64,000 nucleotides of DNA from Chrysopilus asiliformis (taxonomy: Eukaryota > Arthropoda > Insecta > Diptera > Rhagionidae). A program made the position numbers and the translations under genes. A model generated the notes under the pieces. The model searched no databases. It had not been told where the DNA came from and saw nothing but the letters and a program-made list of their open reading frames with translations. The first letter of the stretch is position 1. Every line of letters begins with the position of its first letter. Below, piece by piece: positions 54,055 through 63,978 of the stretch. Location of the stretch: positions 82,088,148-82,152,147 of the forward strand of contig OZ035960.1 of assembly GCA_964034945.1 (NCBI GenBank), given 5' to 3'.

Positions 54055-55117
54055 TGTTTGCAGAAAAATCAGTGAAGTAAAGTGAAATAATTCACATTTA
54101 AACTCTAAATTTGTGTAATCTATAATAGTAACAAGTGCTATTATGACAAACGAAAGAAGCCAGCGGAAAGTGAACATTTTACTATTGCTATCGCGAACAT
54201 TCGAACATTTAGTTTGTGTACTTACATTAGTTAAGCAGAACTAGTATCACAAACAGTAACAGTGACGTGAACCCGGCATAGTGCGATTAAATAAATGTCA
54301 AAACTGTTGAAAACGGTTCTCCGAGTGAATCCCGACAGGAAAGTTAAGAAGAAATCAACATCGAAATCACCGATCACCCCGAATGAAGAACAAGACTCTA
54401 CCACATCACAAAAATTAGACACCGAAGGACGAACACCAGAAAAGAAGACTGTAACCGTAACACCACAACTTCTGGAGACGACAGACACCTTATACGACTT
54501 ACTAGGAGAAATTCAACTGAGGATCAACGAACAGACGGAACAAATAGAAGGAATTCAGGGAACACCGAAAAGTACCAAGCAATTCAACACATCTACACCA
54601 CAACCAGGACCTAGCAGGACAACGAGATACAGCGACGTGCCGCTTAGAGAAGGACGTATTTACCCAAGAAGCAAATTAGCATCAAATTCAACACAGGAAA
54701 AGTTTGTAAGTGACAAAATTCAAGAAATAGTAGATTTTAGGAATAAGTATTTAAGTACTAGTAATAAAAATTTGAAATTGTTTTGGCAAGATAGTCAATT
54801 CGGTGAGATATCATCTCTTAACGAAGAAACCTTCGCAGAAGAAAATAATTTACCCTCTACGCTTAACGAATTTATAGAGTCAATTGATCGATTCGTTCTA
54901 GAATTATATAGTCCAAGTCAGTACAACCCAATTCCAGTTTCCAAAATGAATTCCAAAATCAAGTCAGTACAACCCAATTCCAGTTTCCAAAATGAATTCC
55001 AAAGTTTCCAAAATCATTACGGAATATCGAAGTCAAACAGAACGGACGTGTTTTTTCTTCTCTTCATTAATTACATTACAAATTACTAAATAAATTAAAT
55101 TCCAAGTGATTTTGATA

Positions 55118-56224
55118 ATGTCGGGTCAGTGTAAAAAGTGCCGAAAGGTGCTGGGAATGAAAGACAAGTTTTTAACATGTAACGGTTCATGCGGTCTACA
55201 ATTTCATTTAAAATGTGTGCAACTAACGGAATATGATGCGAATCTAATAAACGATAAACCTGAGGTGATATTTATGTGTGAAGAATGTAGGAAAAATATA
55301 ACTTTAATTCTAAAATGTTTAAATGATGTTCAAAGTGCCCTTACCAATCACTCAAAACAACTAGAGGAGCAAAATAACAAAATAGAAAATCTCATTGTTA
55401 AAGTAAACAGTAACCAAATCAATCAGCAAGAGCCTGCCATCGGTAAAAAGGAAAAAGGTAAAACTTCGTACGCAGATATAATTAAAAAAAAGGATTTGCC
55501 AGTTATAATAAAGCCAAAAAATGTCCAAAATAATGCAGAAACAATGTCTGAAATCAACAAGGTTATTGACCCTTCCTCTTTAGCACTTAAACTGGATGGT
55601 GTGTCAAACAGGTTCAATGGGGCCGTTGCAATTAGATGCCAGGATAAACAATCACAGAGTAAAATAGAAAAAATCATTACGGAACAGCTGAGTGATAAAT
55701 ATGACGTCAAAGTACCAAAAAAGAGAAATCCTACGGTATTAATCTGTGGGCTTAGAGAAGAATGGGACAAAGAACAACTGATTGGAACAATCAAAAAACA
55801 AAACAATGTATCGGGACATTTGGAGTGCGTAAAATACTACAGAAGCAAGAAAAACCAAATTATCGTAAATGCTTTGATCGAAACTGATTACAATAGCTTC
55901 AAAGAGATTATGAACCTTGGTAAGGTGAATATTGGATGGGAAAGATTTCCAATATACGAACACATAAATGTGCAAAGGTGCTTCAACTGCTGGGGATATA
56001 GTCATAAAGCCGTAGACTGCCGTAATCAAACTACATGTGCCAAATGCAGCCAAAATCATGAAACCAGATCTTGTAATGAAAGCTCTTTTGTATGTTGTAA
56101 TTGTTTAGCTACAAATCAGAGATTAGGGTTGAATCTAAACACTGCTCATGACTGTCGGGATTCTAATTGCGAGGTTTTCAAGCGAAAACAGCAGATTGTG
56201 AGGAACAACACTAATTATTGTTAA
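55118..56224 (+). CDS. LINE ORF1: PHD finger, coiled coil and zinc knuckles
   Basis: Open frame with ATGs at 55106 (ATT-rich context) and 55118; the latter begins MSGQCKKC. A PHD-type zinc finger occupies about residues 5-58 (CKKC ... CNGSCG ... HLKC ... CEEC). A Leu/Asn/Gln coiled coil follows (about 65-105), then a charged linker. The middle has an RRM-like region (TVLICGLREEWD) and the C-terminus has zinc knuckles (CFNCWGYSHKAVDC, CAKCSQNHETRSC, CCNC). This layout is known from CR1- and Jockey-group LINEs, where the protein binds element RNA and nucleic acid. The frame ends just before ORF2, with the ORF2 ATG two bases after the stop. Confidence 0.88.
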   Translation: MSGQCKKCRKVLGMKDKFLTCNGSCGLQFHLKCVQLTEYDANLINDKPEVIFMCEECRKNITLILKCLNDVQSALTNHSKQLEEQNNKIENLIVKVNSNQINQQEPAIGKKEKGKTSYADIIKKKDLPVIIKPKNVQNNAETMSEINKVIDPSSLALKLDGVSNRFNGAVAIRCQDKQSQSKIEKIITEQLSDKYDVKVPKKRNPTVLICGLREEWDKEQLIGTIKKQNNVSGHLECVKYYRSKKNQIIVNALIETDYNSFKEIMNLGKVNIGWERFPIYEHINVQRCFNCWGYSHKAVDCRNQTTCAKCSQNHETRSCNESSFVCCNCLATNQRLGLNLNTAHDCRDSNCEVFKRKQQIVRNNTNYC

Positions 56225-56226
56225 GA

Positions 56227-59043
56227 ATGATCAGTTTATCTAATAATATCAGTAAAGGTCTTAAAATTTTTTATGCAAACATTAGAAGCTTAAGAGGAAA
56301 ACTTGATGAATTAGAATTATTATGTAAAGAAAAGCCAGATATTGACATCATAATATTGTCCGAAACGTGGATATACACGAACGAAGCGAAATTCTACAAC
56401 TTAAGCGGGTTCTTTTCTTTGCATAATTGTAGAGACAATAGAAGAGCGGGTGGCACGGTGATATTTGTCAACAATCGTTTTAACTATAAACTGATTCATA
56501 TGGAGGAGAACTACAATATTACGTTGATCCAACTAACTAATACAACTACAAAATTACATATAGCAGCATACTACAGGGCCCCAGACGAGGACAAGCAGCA
56601 ATTCATCACAACGCTAGATTCATTACTGGACACAAATAAAAACACAATAATGATAGGTGATGCTAATCTGGACATACTAAATGCAAATATTACCACACAA
56701 ATTTATATTGAAACAATTCAATCGAACGGCTATAAAATCCTAAACGAGATTAGCCCGGCAGCCGTTACCAGAAAAACTGCAACAACGAGTACTATCATAG
56801 ATCATATTATCTCCGATTGTTTCACATGTGATAATCAGTATGAAATTCAACTGGATGAAAGCGATAATCTCGATCACAAAACCATGATACTGACAGTAAA
56901 ATGCACCATACAAACTAAACCTAGAATATTAAATCACTTCATTCCACATTTGGATAAGCAAAGTTTTCGAACGAGGGTAGCCAGTAGAATTAAAAACGTC
57001 TTTGACTTCGACTTACTGACAAAAATAATAGTGGAAGCAAAACAGCAAAGCACCAAGCATAAGAAAGTAAGACATAGAATGAATAAGAACTGGCTGAGCG
57101 ATGAAATCGTTACAGAAATGAAGGCGAGAAATCGACTTTACAAAAAAACTAAGGAGAATCCAAATAACTACAGTCTCAAAGAATTATACACCAAGCAAAA
57201 AAATAAAGTAAACAGCATGGTAAGGAAAGCAAAAAAATTTTTTCTTGAGTCTAGAGTGGAACACGCTGGACAGGATCAAAGGAAAATCTGGAACGTGATC
57301 AAGGAAACAATGGCTAACCAACAGGAAAACATTAAACAAGACTCAAAAATTGATAAAGTTAACAATAATGGAGTGGATATTACTGATGAAAAAGACATAG
57401 TTGACGCCTTTAATCACTACTTCACTAACGTTGGGCACGTATTGGCTAAAGATCTAAATGCTCAATCAGGTACTATTACTTACATAACAAATAAAATTAA
57501 CGCAAAATCGATATACCTATATCCGACGGACGAAAAAGAGATATCTTCTATCATCCATAATATGAAGAAAAATGCAGCTCCTGGAGTAGATGGCATAACC
57601 GCAAGTGACTTAAAAATGGTGGAAGATATTATTTGCGAAAACCTGGCAACGGCCGTAAACAATTGCATGTCTAGCGGTATTTTCCCTGATGTGCTAAAAG
57701 CAGTAAAAGTTATTCCAATCTATAAAGGAGGAGACCCGAGCGAACTTGGAAATTATAGACCAATCAGTTTACTGCCCACGTTTAGCAAAATATACGAAAA
57801 AGTCCTGTGTCTTCGACTAACAGCATTCTTAAAATGCTCCATAGGATTCGATGAACACCAGTACGGGTTTCAAGAACACAGTGGAACACAATCAGCTACA
57901 CTTTATGTTATGGAGACTATTAACGAGATTATTGATCAAGGGGATTATGCCATAGCTGTATTTGTTGATCTTCAAAAAGCGTTTGACACAGTTGATCAAA
58001 AAATTTTACTCTCCTTTCTTGAACAACTTGGAGTACGAGGGATTCCACTAAAAATCTTTAAAAACTATTTAAGTAATAGATCTTCAGTCGTGACACATGG
58101 AGTATGCAGCAGCGGAGTGCGTGAAATAACAATCGGAGTTCCTCAAGGATCTATTATTGGACCACTCCTCTATCTGATCTACATTAATAATCTGCAACAA
58201 GTTCAGCTGAACTGCAAATATGCAATCTTTGCAGACGATACTGTCCTTATCTTTCGTGGTAGATGTAAGGAAGAACTTGAGAGAAGAACAACCGAAGGAC
58301 TAACAAAATTCTCGGCATGGCTTAAGGGTAATCAATTATCCATAAACAAAAAAAAATCGAACTTTATGCTTTTTAAGCAAAAAAATAAGGCCAATCTGAG
58401 TCTGAGCGTGAAAATTGACAACAGTGATCTGCAAAGAGTAACCAGTGCGAAATACCTTGGACTAATCATCGACGACAAACTTACATGGTCCCAACACATC
58501 GAAAAAATAAGGAAGAAGGTTGCACCTGTGATTGGTATCTTAAAAAGACTACACAACTGTGGAAAAACTGTGAAAATACAGATATTAAATGCCTATATTA
58601 TGTCGTCAATAAAATACTTGGTAACAATTTGGAGTCAGTGCTCCAAATTTCATCAACTCACAGTGGCAAGACTTATAACGAAAGCGATTAAAGTGATATT
58701 TAAACTACCGTGGCTCACACCTACTACCGAAGTTTACAGAAGAACTAACCTGATGCCTCTGGATATAATTATCAAAATTGAAAGAGTTAAACTTATTAGC
58801 AAAATAACAAACAACTTAATTAAAACAAATTTCAAATTAAATACTAATCGACACTTTCACTGCCATAATACCCGACGAAGAGATGACCTTAGAGGAAGTG
58901 CCTCGAGGACAAACAAACAACACAACAGCATCCTAAACACAGCAATTAGAACGTACAACCTACTACCTAATGATATAAAAAACTTAAATAACTTTAACGA
59001 ATTTAAAAAGAACTCAATAATATTTTTCAATAAATCACCATAA
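56227..59043 (+). CDS. LINE ORF2: endonuclease and reverse transcriptase
   Basis: 938 codons from the ATG at 56227. AP endonuclease: YANIRSL (Asn), LSETWIY (Glu), YYRAPDED, IGDANLD and a final DHKTM. RT follows: IPIYKGGDPSELGNYRPISLLP, YGFQEHSGTQSA, VDLQKAFDTVD, GVPQGSIIGPLLYLIYINN and the FADDTVL catalytic motif near 58230. The C-terminal region ends in R-TN-Q-S and YNLLPNDIKNL, typical of CR1/Daphne-type elements. No lesion seen. It nicks target DNA and primes reverse transcription there. Confidence 0.92.
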   Translation: MISLSNNISKGLKIFYANIRSLRGKLDELELLCKEKPDIDIIILSETWIYTNEAKFYNLSGFFSLHNCRDNRRAGGTVIFVNNRFNYKLIHMEENYNITLIQLTNTTTKLHIAAYYRAPDEDKQQFITTLDSLLDTNKNTIMIGDANLDILNANITTQIYIETIQSNGYKILNEISPAAVTRKTATTSTIIDHIISDCFTCDNQYEIQLDESDNLDHKTMILTVKCTIQTKPRILNHFIPHLDKQSFRTRVASRIKNVFDFDLLTKIIVEAKQQSTKHKKVRHRMNKNWLSDEIVTEMKARNRLYKKTKENPNNYSLKELYTKQKNKVNSMVRKAKKFFLESRVEHAGQDQRKIWNVIKETMANQQENIKQDSKIDKVNNNGVDITDEKDIVDAFNHYFTNVGHVLAKDLNAQSGTITYITNKINAKSIYLYPTDEKEISSIIHNMKKNAAPGVDGITASDLKMVEDIICENLATAVNNCMSSGIFPDVLKAVKVIPIYKGGDPSELGNYRPISLLPTFSKIYEKVLCLRLTAFLKCSIGFDEHQYGFQEHSGTQSATLYVMETINEIIDQGDYAIAVFVDLQKAFDTVDQKILLSFLEQLGVRGIPLKIFKNYLSNRSSVVTHGVCSSGVREITIGVPQGSIIGPLLYLIYINNLQQVQLNCKYAIFADDTVLIFRGRCKEELERRTTEGLTKFSAWLKGNQLSINKKKSNFMLFKQKNKANLSLSVKIDNSDLQRVTSAKYLGLIIDDKLTWSQHIEKIRKKVAPVIGILKRLHNCGKTVKIQILNAYIMSSIKYLVTIWSQCSKFHQLTVARLITKAIKVIFKLPWLTPTTEVYRRTNLMPLDIIIKIERVKLISKITNNLIKTNFKLNTNRHFHCHNTRRRDDLRGSASRTNKQHNSILNTAIRTYNLLPNDIKNLNNFNEFKKNSIIFFNKSP

Positions 59044-59205
59044 ATACTAATTTGTAATATGACACGAGAATAATGTTACGGTCTTTTCCTACTAGCTATT
59101 ATACCAGTTTCCCAACTGCCTTAGCTTACCCTTGGAAATAATTCTTGAAATTTTGGATTTGTCAATATATAGGCATTGTAACAGAGATATAAACAAATAA
59201 AGAAT

Positions 59206-59240
<35 letters not shown>

Positions 59241-60331
59241 CTAGATACCGCAAAATTAATTAACGAAATTGTTCCGTTATTTTCGGGTGAAAATCGAGAT
59301 ACAGTTAGAATAGACTTACAAATATTTTTAGATAGTGCCCAACAAATTTATGACAATCTTAACCCAGAAGAATGTCCTCTGTTTCTCTCTCTGATAAAAA
59401 CAAGGCTAAGGGGAGATGCCTATGACCTGATGAGAAATAACAATTTCGACAACTTTCAAAATTTTTCTGAAATGTTATTTGTAAACTATGCCCCTTCAAA
59501 AAGTATCAACGACCTGTTCGCCAGCGTACGAAAATGCGTACAAAGGCCAGGAGAAGGAGTAATGGCATACGGGTGCAGACTGGTCAAACAATACAAGGAA
59601 TTACGTTTGGCTGTTACAAAAAAATACCCTTCGGCTAATGACGCGTTATTACGAGAAGTCGAAGAGGAAACAAAATTCACATTCAAGTCAGGTATTCTTA
59701 GTCCTACAATACGACAAGCCATATTGGGACACACAGATAAAACATTATTGGCATTAATGAATCTGGCCGAAGAAATCGAAAGATCGGAAGAAAGGGTTTA
59801 CTCTCAAAACCGGTCAAGCAGACTTTTCGACCATGAGTTAAATTCTTATCAAAATTTATCGCATAACAGTTTTTCAAATTTTAACCCCGACTCAAGTCAA
59901 AGATTAAACGGCACAAATAATTTAACCAATTCTTTCACGAACCGAACATTAAATAAATCTAATACCTATTCTAGAAATTTTCAACCCAAGAATAACTCCA
60001 CTTTCCAAAATCAATCGCAACCAAATAGGTCCTCCGATTCCAGAAACTTGCGCTGTGATTTCTGTAAAAACATTGGACACGATATTTCAAACTGTCGGAC
60101 CAAACAATACTGCTGTGCACATTGTAAAGTAAATGGCCATAGCACCGAACGTTGTCGACATAATCAAAAGGGCCGACCTCAAAACAATTACCCTCAGAAG
60201 TCGAACAATTCCAATTTTCCAAATAATACCAATAGAGTCAAAATTAATGCTATTACGCAACAACCAACTCCTCCGAATGATAACTCCGAAATATGTGAGT
60301 GGTGTGAAAGAAACACCCACGCTTCTGCGAA

Positions 60332-60782
60332 TTGTCCCTACAAACTAAGATGGGATCAGAAAAAGTCTCAGGAAAACTAAAAAGGGAAGAAGCAATACAC
60401 TCGACTTCTATTCCCACTAAGCAAAAAGAGTGTAGATTTTTAAAACCTTCTGATGACAATCCTAAAGCTCTCCCGAAATTAAACCCTAAAGTACTAACTT
60501 CTATTTCCGATAGCGACAGACCTGTCACAACTAATTTTCCTATACAGAATGACGCTACAGTAAATGTAAACTCGGACATAGCAAAAAATAACCCTTTAAA
60601 ATTGCTCGTGGACACAGGAGCGGATGTCAGTTTGCTGAAGAAAGAAGCACTGAAACCGGAAATACTCCCAAATCCACAAAAGTCAATCCTTCTAAACAGC
60701 CTTTACGGCGGAGATAGTACAACCCTCGGAACCTGTGTAGGAAAAGTTGAGGCCGAAACCAATGATACTGTTACTTACAACC
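60332..60782 (+). pseudogene. E5 pol, protease part, cut by piggyBac
   Basis: The frame is -1 relative to gag and overlaps its end. A basic/Ser-rich linker leads to the protease motif LVDTGADVSLL near 60607. After about 55 further residues the frame runs into the piggyBac end at TTAA (60783). RT, RNase H and integrase of E5 must lie right of the window, beyond the piggyBac element. Confidence 0.87.
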
Positions 60783-60975
60783 TTAACCCTAATCCGCATT
60801 CGCAGTGTCTTTGAGACACCGATGCAGTTTTGAGAGTGATTGTTACGAATGTTAAAAAAGTTGTTGCATTCATGCTCCTTGACTTTGTTTTTTTAAGCCA
60901 ATACTATTTAAAAACGAAAAAAAAAAATTAATTTTTTTTACTACAACAATAATATTTCGCTTTTATGAAATTTAC

Positions 60976-61009
60976 CCTTAATCCACGCAGGCGGTGTCTC
61001 AAAGACACC
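60976..61009 (+). repeat. piggyBac subterminal inverted repeat, left copy
   Basis: CCTTAATCCACGCAGGCGG followed by palindrome GTGTCTCAAAGACACC. It matches the reverse complement of 63945-63978 with about one mismatch and the outer end (60787-60821) more loosely. Confidence 0.8.
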
Positions 61010-61129
61010 GTAACAGTTTTACCAGGAAACAAAGGCGCATTGTCTTTAGATACCGTTATTTTGGTCTGACTTTACTTCTGTTTCGCAAAATATGAGAGCA
61101 CAATAGTTTCACAATTCAGTTAAAGTTAT

Positions 61130-61383
61130 TTTGTGATTCATGGCCGAATTATACAAGGTCTGCTTGACAGCTCAGTCTCTCTTGGCTCTGACGTCATCGG
61201 CAAGAAATTCTTATAAGACTGAATGGGAATTTTCCCTAATTCTCAAATCTAGCTAACATCTAGCTAGACAACTCCGTACGCACAATCAACATTACAAAGA
61301 ATTTCTTGCCGATGACGTAGCAAAATGGTGGCTGTCGAAAAATAACCAGCAGACCTTGTATAATTCGGCCATGTTTGTGATTC
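61130..61383. mobile_element. Fold-back MITE of about 234 bp in the piggyBac 5' region
   Basis: Terminal inverted repeats ATGGCCGAATTATACAAGG and its reverse complement start at 61140 and end at 61372. The inverted similarity continues with GACGTCATCGGCAAGAAATT / AATTTCTTGCCGATGACGT closer to the centre. TTTGTGATTC (61130-61139 and 61374-61383) is a 10-bp target duplication. The interior is non-coding. Long terminal repeats and a 9-10 bp duplication suggest a Mutator/fold-back type, by inference. Confidence 0.85.
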
Positions 61384-61452
61384 AAGTTGGACGAAGTGTT
61401 AGAAAAGTACATTTTTTATATTTATAAGGATCTACCAATAAAGATTGAATAA

Positions 61453-63849
61453 ATGGCTCGAAAACATCAACTCACAAATGAGGAAATACGAAGGGCGATT
61501 GAAGCTGATTCGGACAATAGTGATTTTGAAGCAAATGACGAGGGTGATTTTGATTGTTTGCATAGTAGAAACCTTTGAAGAATTGCCTGATGAAATTCTG
61601 TCAACTGGTGATGTGATTTATCGTGAACCAGAAAGTGAAAACTATTTTGGAAGAGATGGAACCGAATGGAGTGCTGAACCATTTGATCAAAGAAGAGCGG
61701 TTAAACAAAACATCATAAAATGTCAATTAGATAAAGTGGTTTTACCTCCTGGGAAACATCTCGATGACGTAGATGATGCGTTCCAACTTTTTTTCGATAG
61801 TGCAATAATCGATCTAATTGTTAACAATACTAATAACCATGGGACAGCAAAGGACGGCCAAAAATGGGAGTTGACTGATAGCATCGAAATCAAAGCCATG
61901 TTGGGACTGCTTATTTACGCAGGCACTAAAAAAGAAGGAATTTTTGATTTTTCTGAATTCTGGGATTCAATTCATGGTCATCCAGTGTTTAGAGCAACGA
62001 TGTCCCAAAATAGATTCGCCAAAATTTCTCAACATTTGCGTTTCGATGATCCATCAATTAGATCGGCAAGGAGACAAAATGACAAATTTGCACCAATTAG
62101 AGGCCTCTGGAACTCTGTAATGGTCAATCTGAGAAAAATTTATGTCCCTGGTGCCAACCTAACAATTGACGAGCAACTCGTTCCTTTCCGAGGTAGAGTG
62201 CAGTTCAAGCAGTATATTCCATCAAAGCCGGATAAATATGGCATGAAGATCTGGTGGATATGTGATACTGATACATCCTATCCTCTATTTGGTATTCCTT
62301 ATCTTGGAAAAGAAGGAAAGAAAAGAGAAGTTAATCTAGGAGAGAATGTGGTATTGATGCTTTCCGAGTTTTACTCTCGGACAAATAGAAATTTAACATT
62401 CGACAACTTTTTCACATCATATAATCTTGCAAATCAATTATTGAGCAGAGGCCTCACAAGTGTTGGCACTTTGAGAAAAAACAAACCTTGCCTTCCACAA
62501 GAATTTCTACCTAATAAACGCAGGGATCCCGAATCAAATTTATTTGGGTTCAGAAAAAACATGTCGCTAGTGAGCTACGTCCCCAAAAAAAATAAATCAG
62601 TTTTGTTTCTATCCACGACACATCTTACTAAAACAACCGATGCGAACAATAAGAACAAACCTGAAGTTAACTAATACTACAATTCAACTAAGGGCGCAGT
62701 CGATACTTTAGATCAGATGTGTCATGCTTTTTCCGTGAAGAGAAAGTCCAACAGGTGGCCCGTTGTTATGTTCCATAACCTAATCGATGTTACTGGTATC
62801 GCAGCATATGTGATTTGGATGAAAAAATATCCAGCCTGGAATGCCCCGAAAAAGCAGAAAACGCGACCACTATATCTAAGCGATATGTCCCACTGGCCAT
62901 CAGCGGCTGCAGCTGACTGATCCCGATATCAGTTGCACATGTAATCAAATGGCGCATGGCACACTGCAAAAAATGTGCAGCTGCATGTCTGGGACACAAA
63001 GCTGACTTTTTTGAACTGACCTAAATGTAGCTGATATCAGGAACATGGCGGGTAGTTTCTATTGTCATTTTTGTTAGATTAAATAAAACAAAATGATAAT
63101 TTTCAATATTTTTATTGTCTGGCGGTAATAATTGTCATCAGTGGCACAGTCTATTAAAATAGCATGGCCACTCTCTAGGTTTTAGGCTCTCTACTTCATA
63201 TAATGTTGACTTTAAAATAATTACTAGTTGGAGACATCATCAAATTTTGACAAGTCTGTTTAACTAATATACTTTTGAACAAGGGAAAATAAATACGATG
63301 TCCATCGAATAGGAAAAATTAAACACAGGAATCGTACAAGCTGTATGAAAAGGTAGATGCTTGTACGATTGCACAGATTCAGTTTTTTTTAGCAGAGAAA
63401 TAAGGAGAAGTTCTTCCTCCGAGTCCGATATTTTGACGTTTGAGGTCAGCTGATCCCAGTTCAGTGTGCCATGTCAAATGATCGAATCAGTTCTTGCAGC
63501 TGCGCGACCTGATGTCGGGATCAGTCAGCTGCAGGAGCTGATGCGCCAGTGGGACATCTCCCTAAGAGGTTTGTCGATGGCACTAATAACTCCGCACATT
63601 TTACGCCGTAACACTACTTATTTATCGCGGTCGCTAAAAAGTGTTATGGGTGAATTAGTACAACCGTCAATCCAGGATTGTGAAGAAGATAATAACGGTA
63701 GCGCTTCCCAAAAGAAAAAACGTTGCTACCTGTGTCCAAATTCCAAGGGTCGCGCTTCGAAGCAAATTTGTTGCAAATGCAAACAAAATGTTTGCAACGA
63801 ACATTCTCAGAAATCAATCTTATCTAATAATTGTAAACAGTGCGAATGA
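61453..63849 (+). pseudogene. piggyBac transposase, degenerate
   Basis: The natural start is the ATG at 61453 (MARKHQLTNEEIRR), with an acidic N-terminus. The frame shifts by one near 61555-61575. The main frame carries the DDE/DDD core: TIDEQL (Asp at 62168), FDNFF (Asp at 62402) and VDTLDQ (Asp at 62702). An in-frame TAA lies at 62672-62674, just before the third Asp. The coding region is interrupted by a 669-bp insertion at 62887-63555. It resumes with the C-terminal Cys-rich domain (63720-63849; CYLCPNSKG, CCKCKQNVCNEH, CKQCE). All three catalytic Asp codons survive, but one frameshift, one stop and the insertion preclude activity. Family role: cut-and-paste transposition at TTAA. Confidence 0.92.
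62887..63555. mobile_element. 669-bp non-autonomous element in the transposase gene
   Basis: Terminal inverted repeats GTCCCACTGGC(G)CATCAGC with CTGCAGCTGACTGATCCCGA. The imperfect match extends to about 95 bp, including a shared ATGGCACACTG word. The flanks are AT on both sides (62885-62886 and 63556-63557), a 2-bp duplication; without insert and one AT the transposase frame is continuous. No coding capacity. Superfamily not assigned. Confidence 0.82.
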
Positions 63850-63944
63850 TATAATATATAAAAATAAATATTATTAACTGAATTAGAAACTCCAAACTTA
63901 CAATATTTTTATTTTATTATTGAATTATTCAATTTTTCCGGCAT

Positions 63945-63978
63945 GGTGTCTTTCAGACACCGCCTGCGTGGATTAAGG
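63945..63978 (-). repeat. piggyBac subterminal inverted repeat, right copy
   Basis: The reverse complement reads CCTTAATCCACGCAGGCGG then GTGTCTGAAAGACACC, paired with 60976-61009. Confidence 0.8.

Larger units (their letters stand above)
46593..54305 (+). repeat. Tandem duplication, unit 2
   Basis: Starts within the L1x endonuclease (equivalent of 38896) and runs through the E6 and E5 LTR. It ends in the E5 gag codons, where the intact gag continues. It keeps the 13 and 23 bp that unit 1 has lost in ORF2, so unit 2 is closer to the ancestral state there. Confidence 0.93.
55005..59241 (+). mobile_element. Full-length LINE with PHD-type ORF1 (CR1/Daphne-like)
   Basis: 4227 bp (55010-59236) ending in a run of about 26 A, flanked by TTTCC (55005-55009 and 59237-59241). 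More target bases may be hidden in the A-run. Both ORFs are complete and open, overlapping the 5' untranslated leader of about 105 bases. It looks potentially active. Confidence 0.9.
54295..60380 (+). pseudogene. gag: E5 gag, split by a LINE
   Basis: ATG at 54295. The N-terminal part (basic start, then Pro/Thr-rich) runs to the LINE at 55010. The capsid and nucleocapsid part continues at 59237 in the same frame once LINE and target duplication are discounted. The capsid core includes LKT/RLRGDAYDL and GILSPTIRQAI, as in E1. Three CX2CX4HX4C knuckles lie at 60048-60340 (CDFCKNIGHDISNC, CAHCKVNGHSTERC, CEWCERNTHASANC). A 46-bp direct duplication (54914-54959 and 54960-55005) sits just before the insertion. 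Otherwise open; disrupted by the LINE. Confidence 0.9.
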
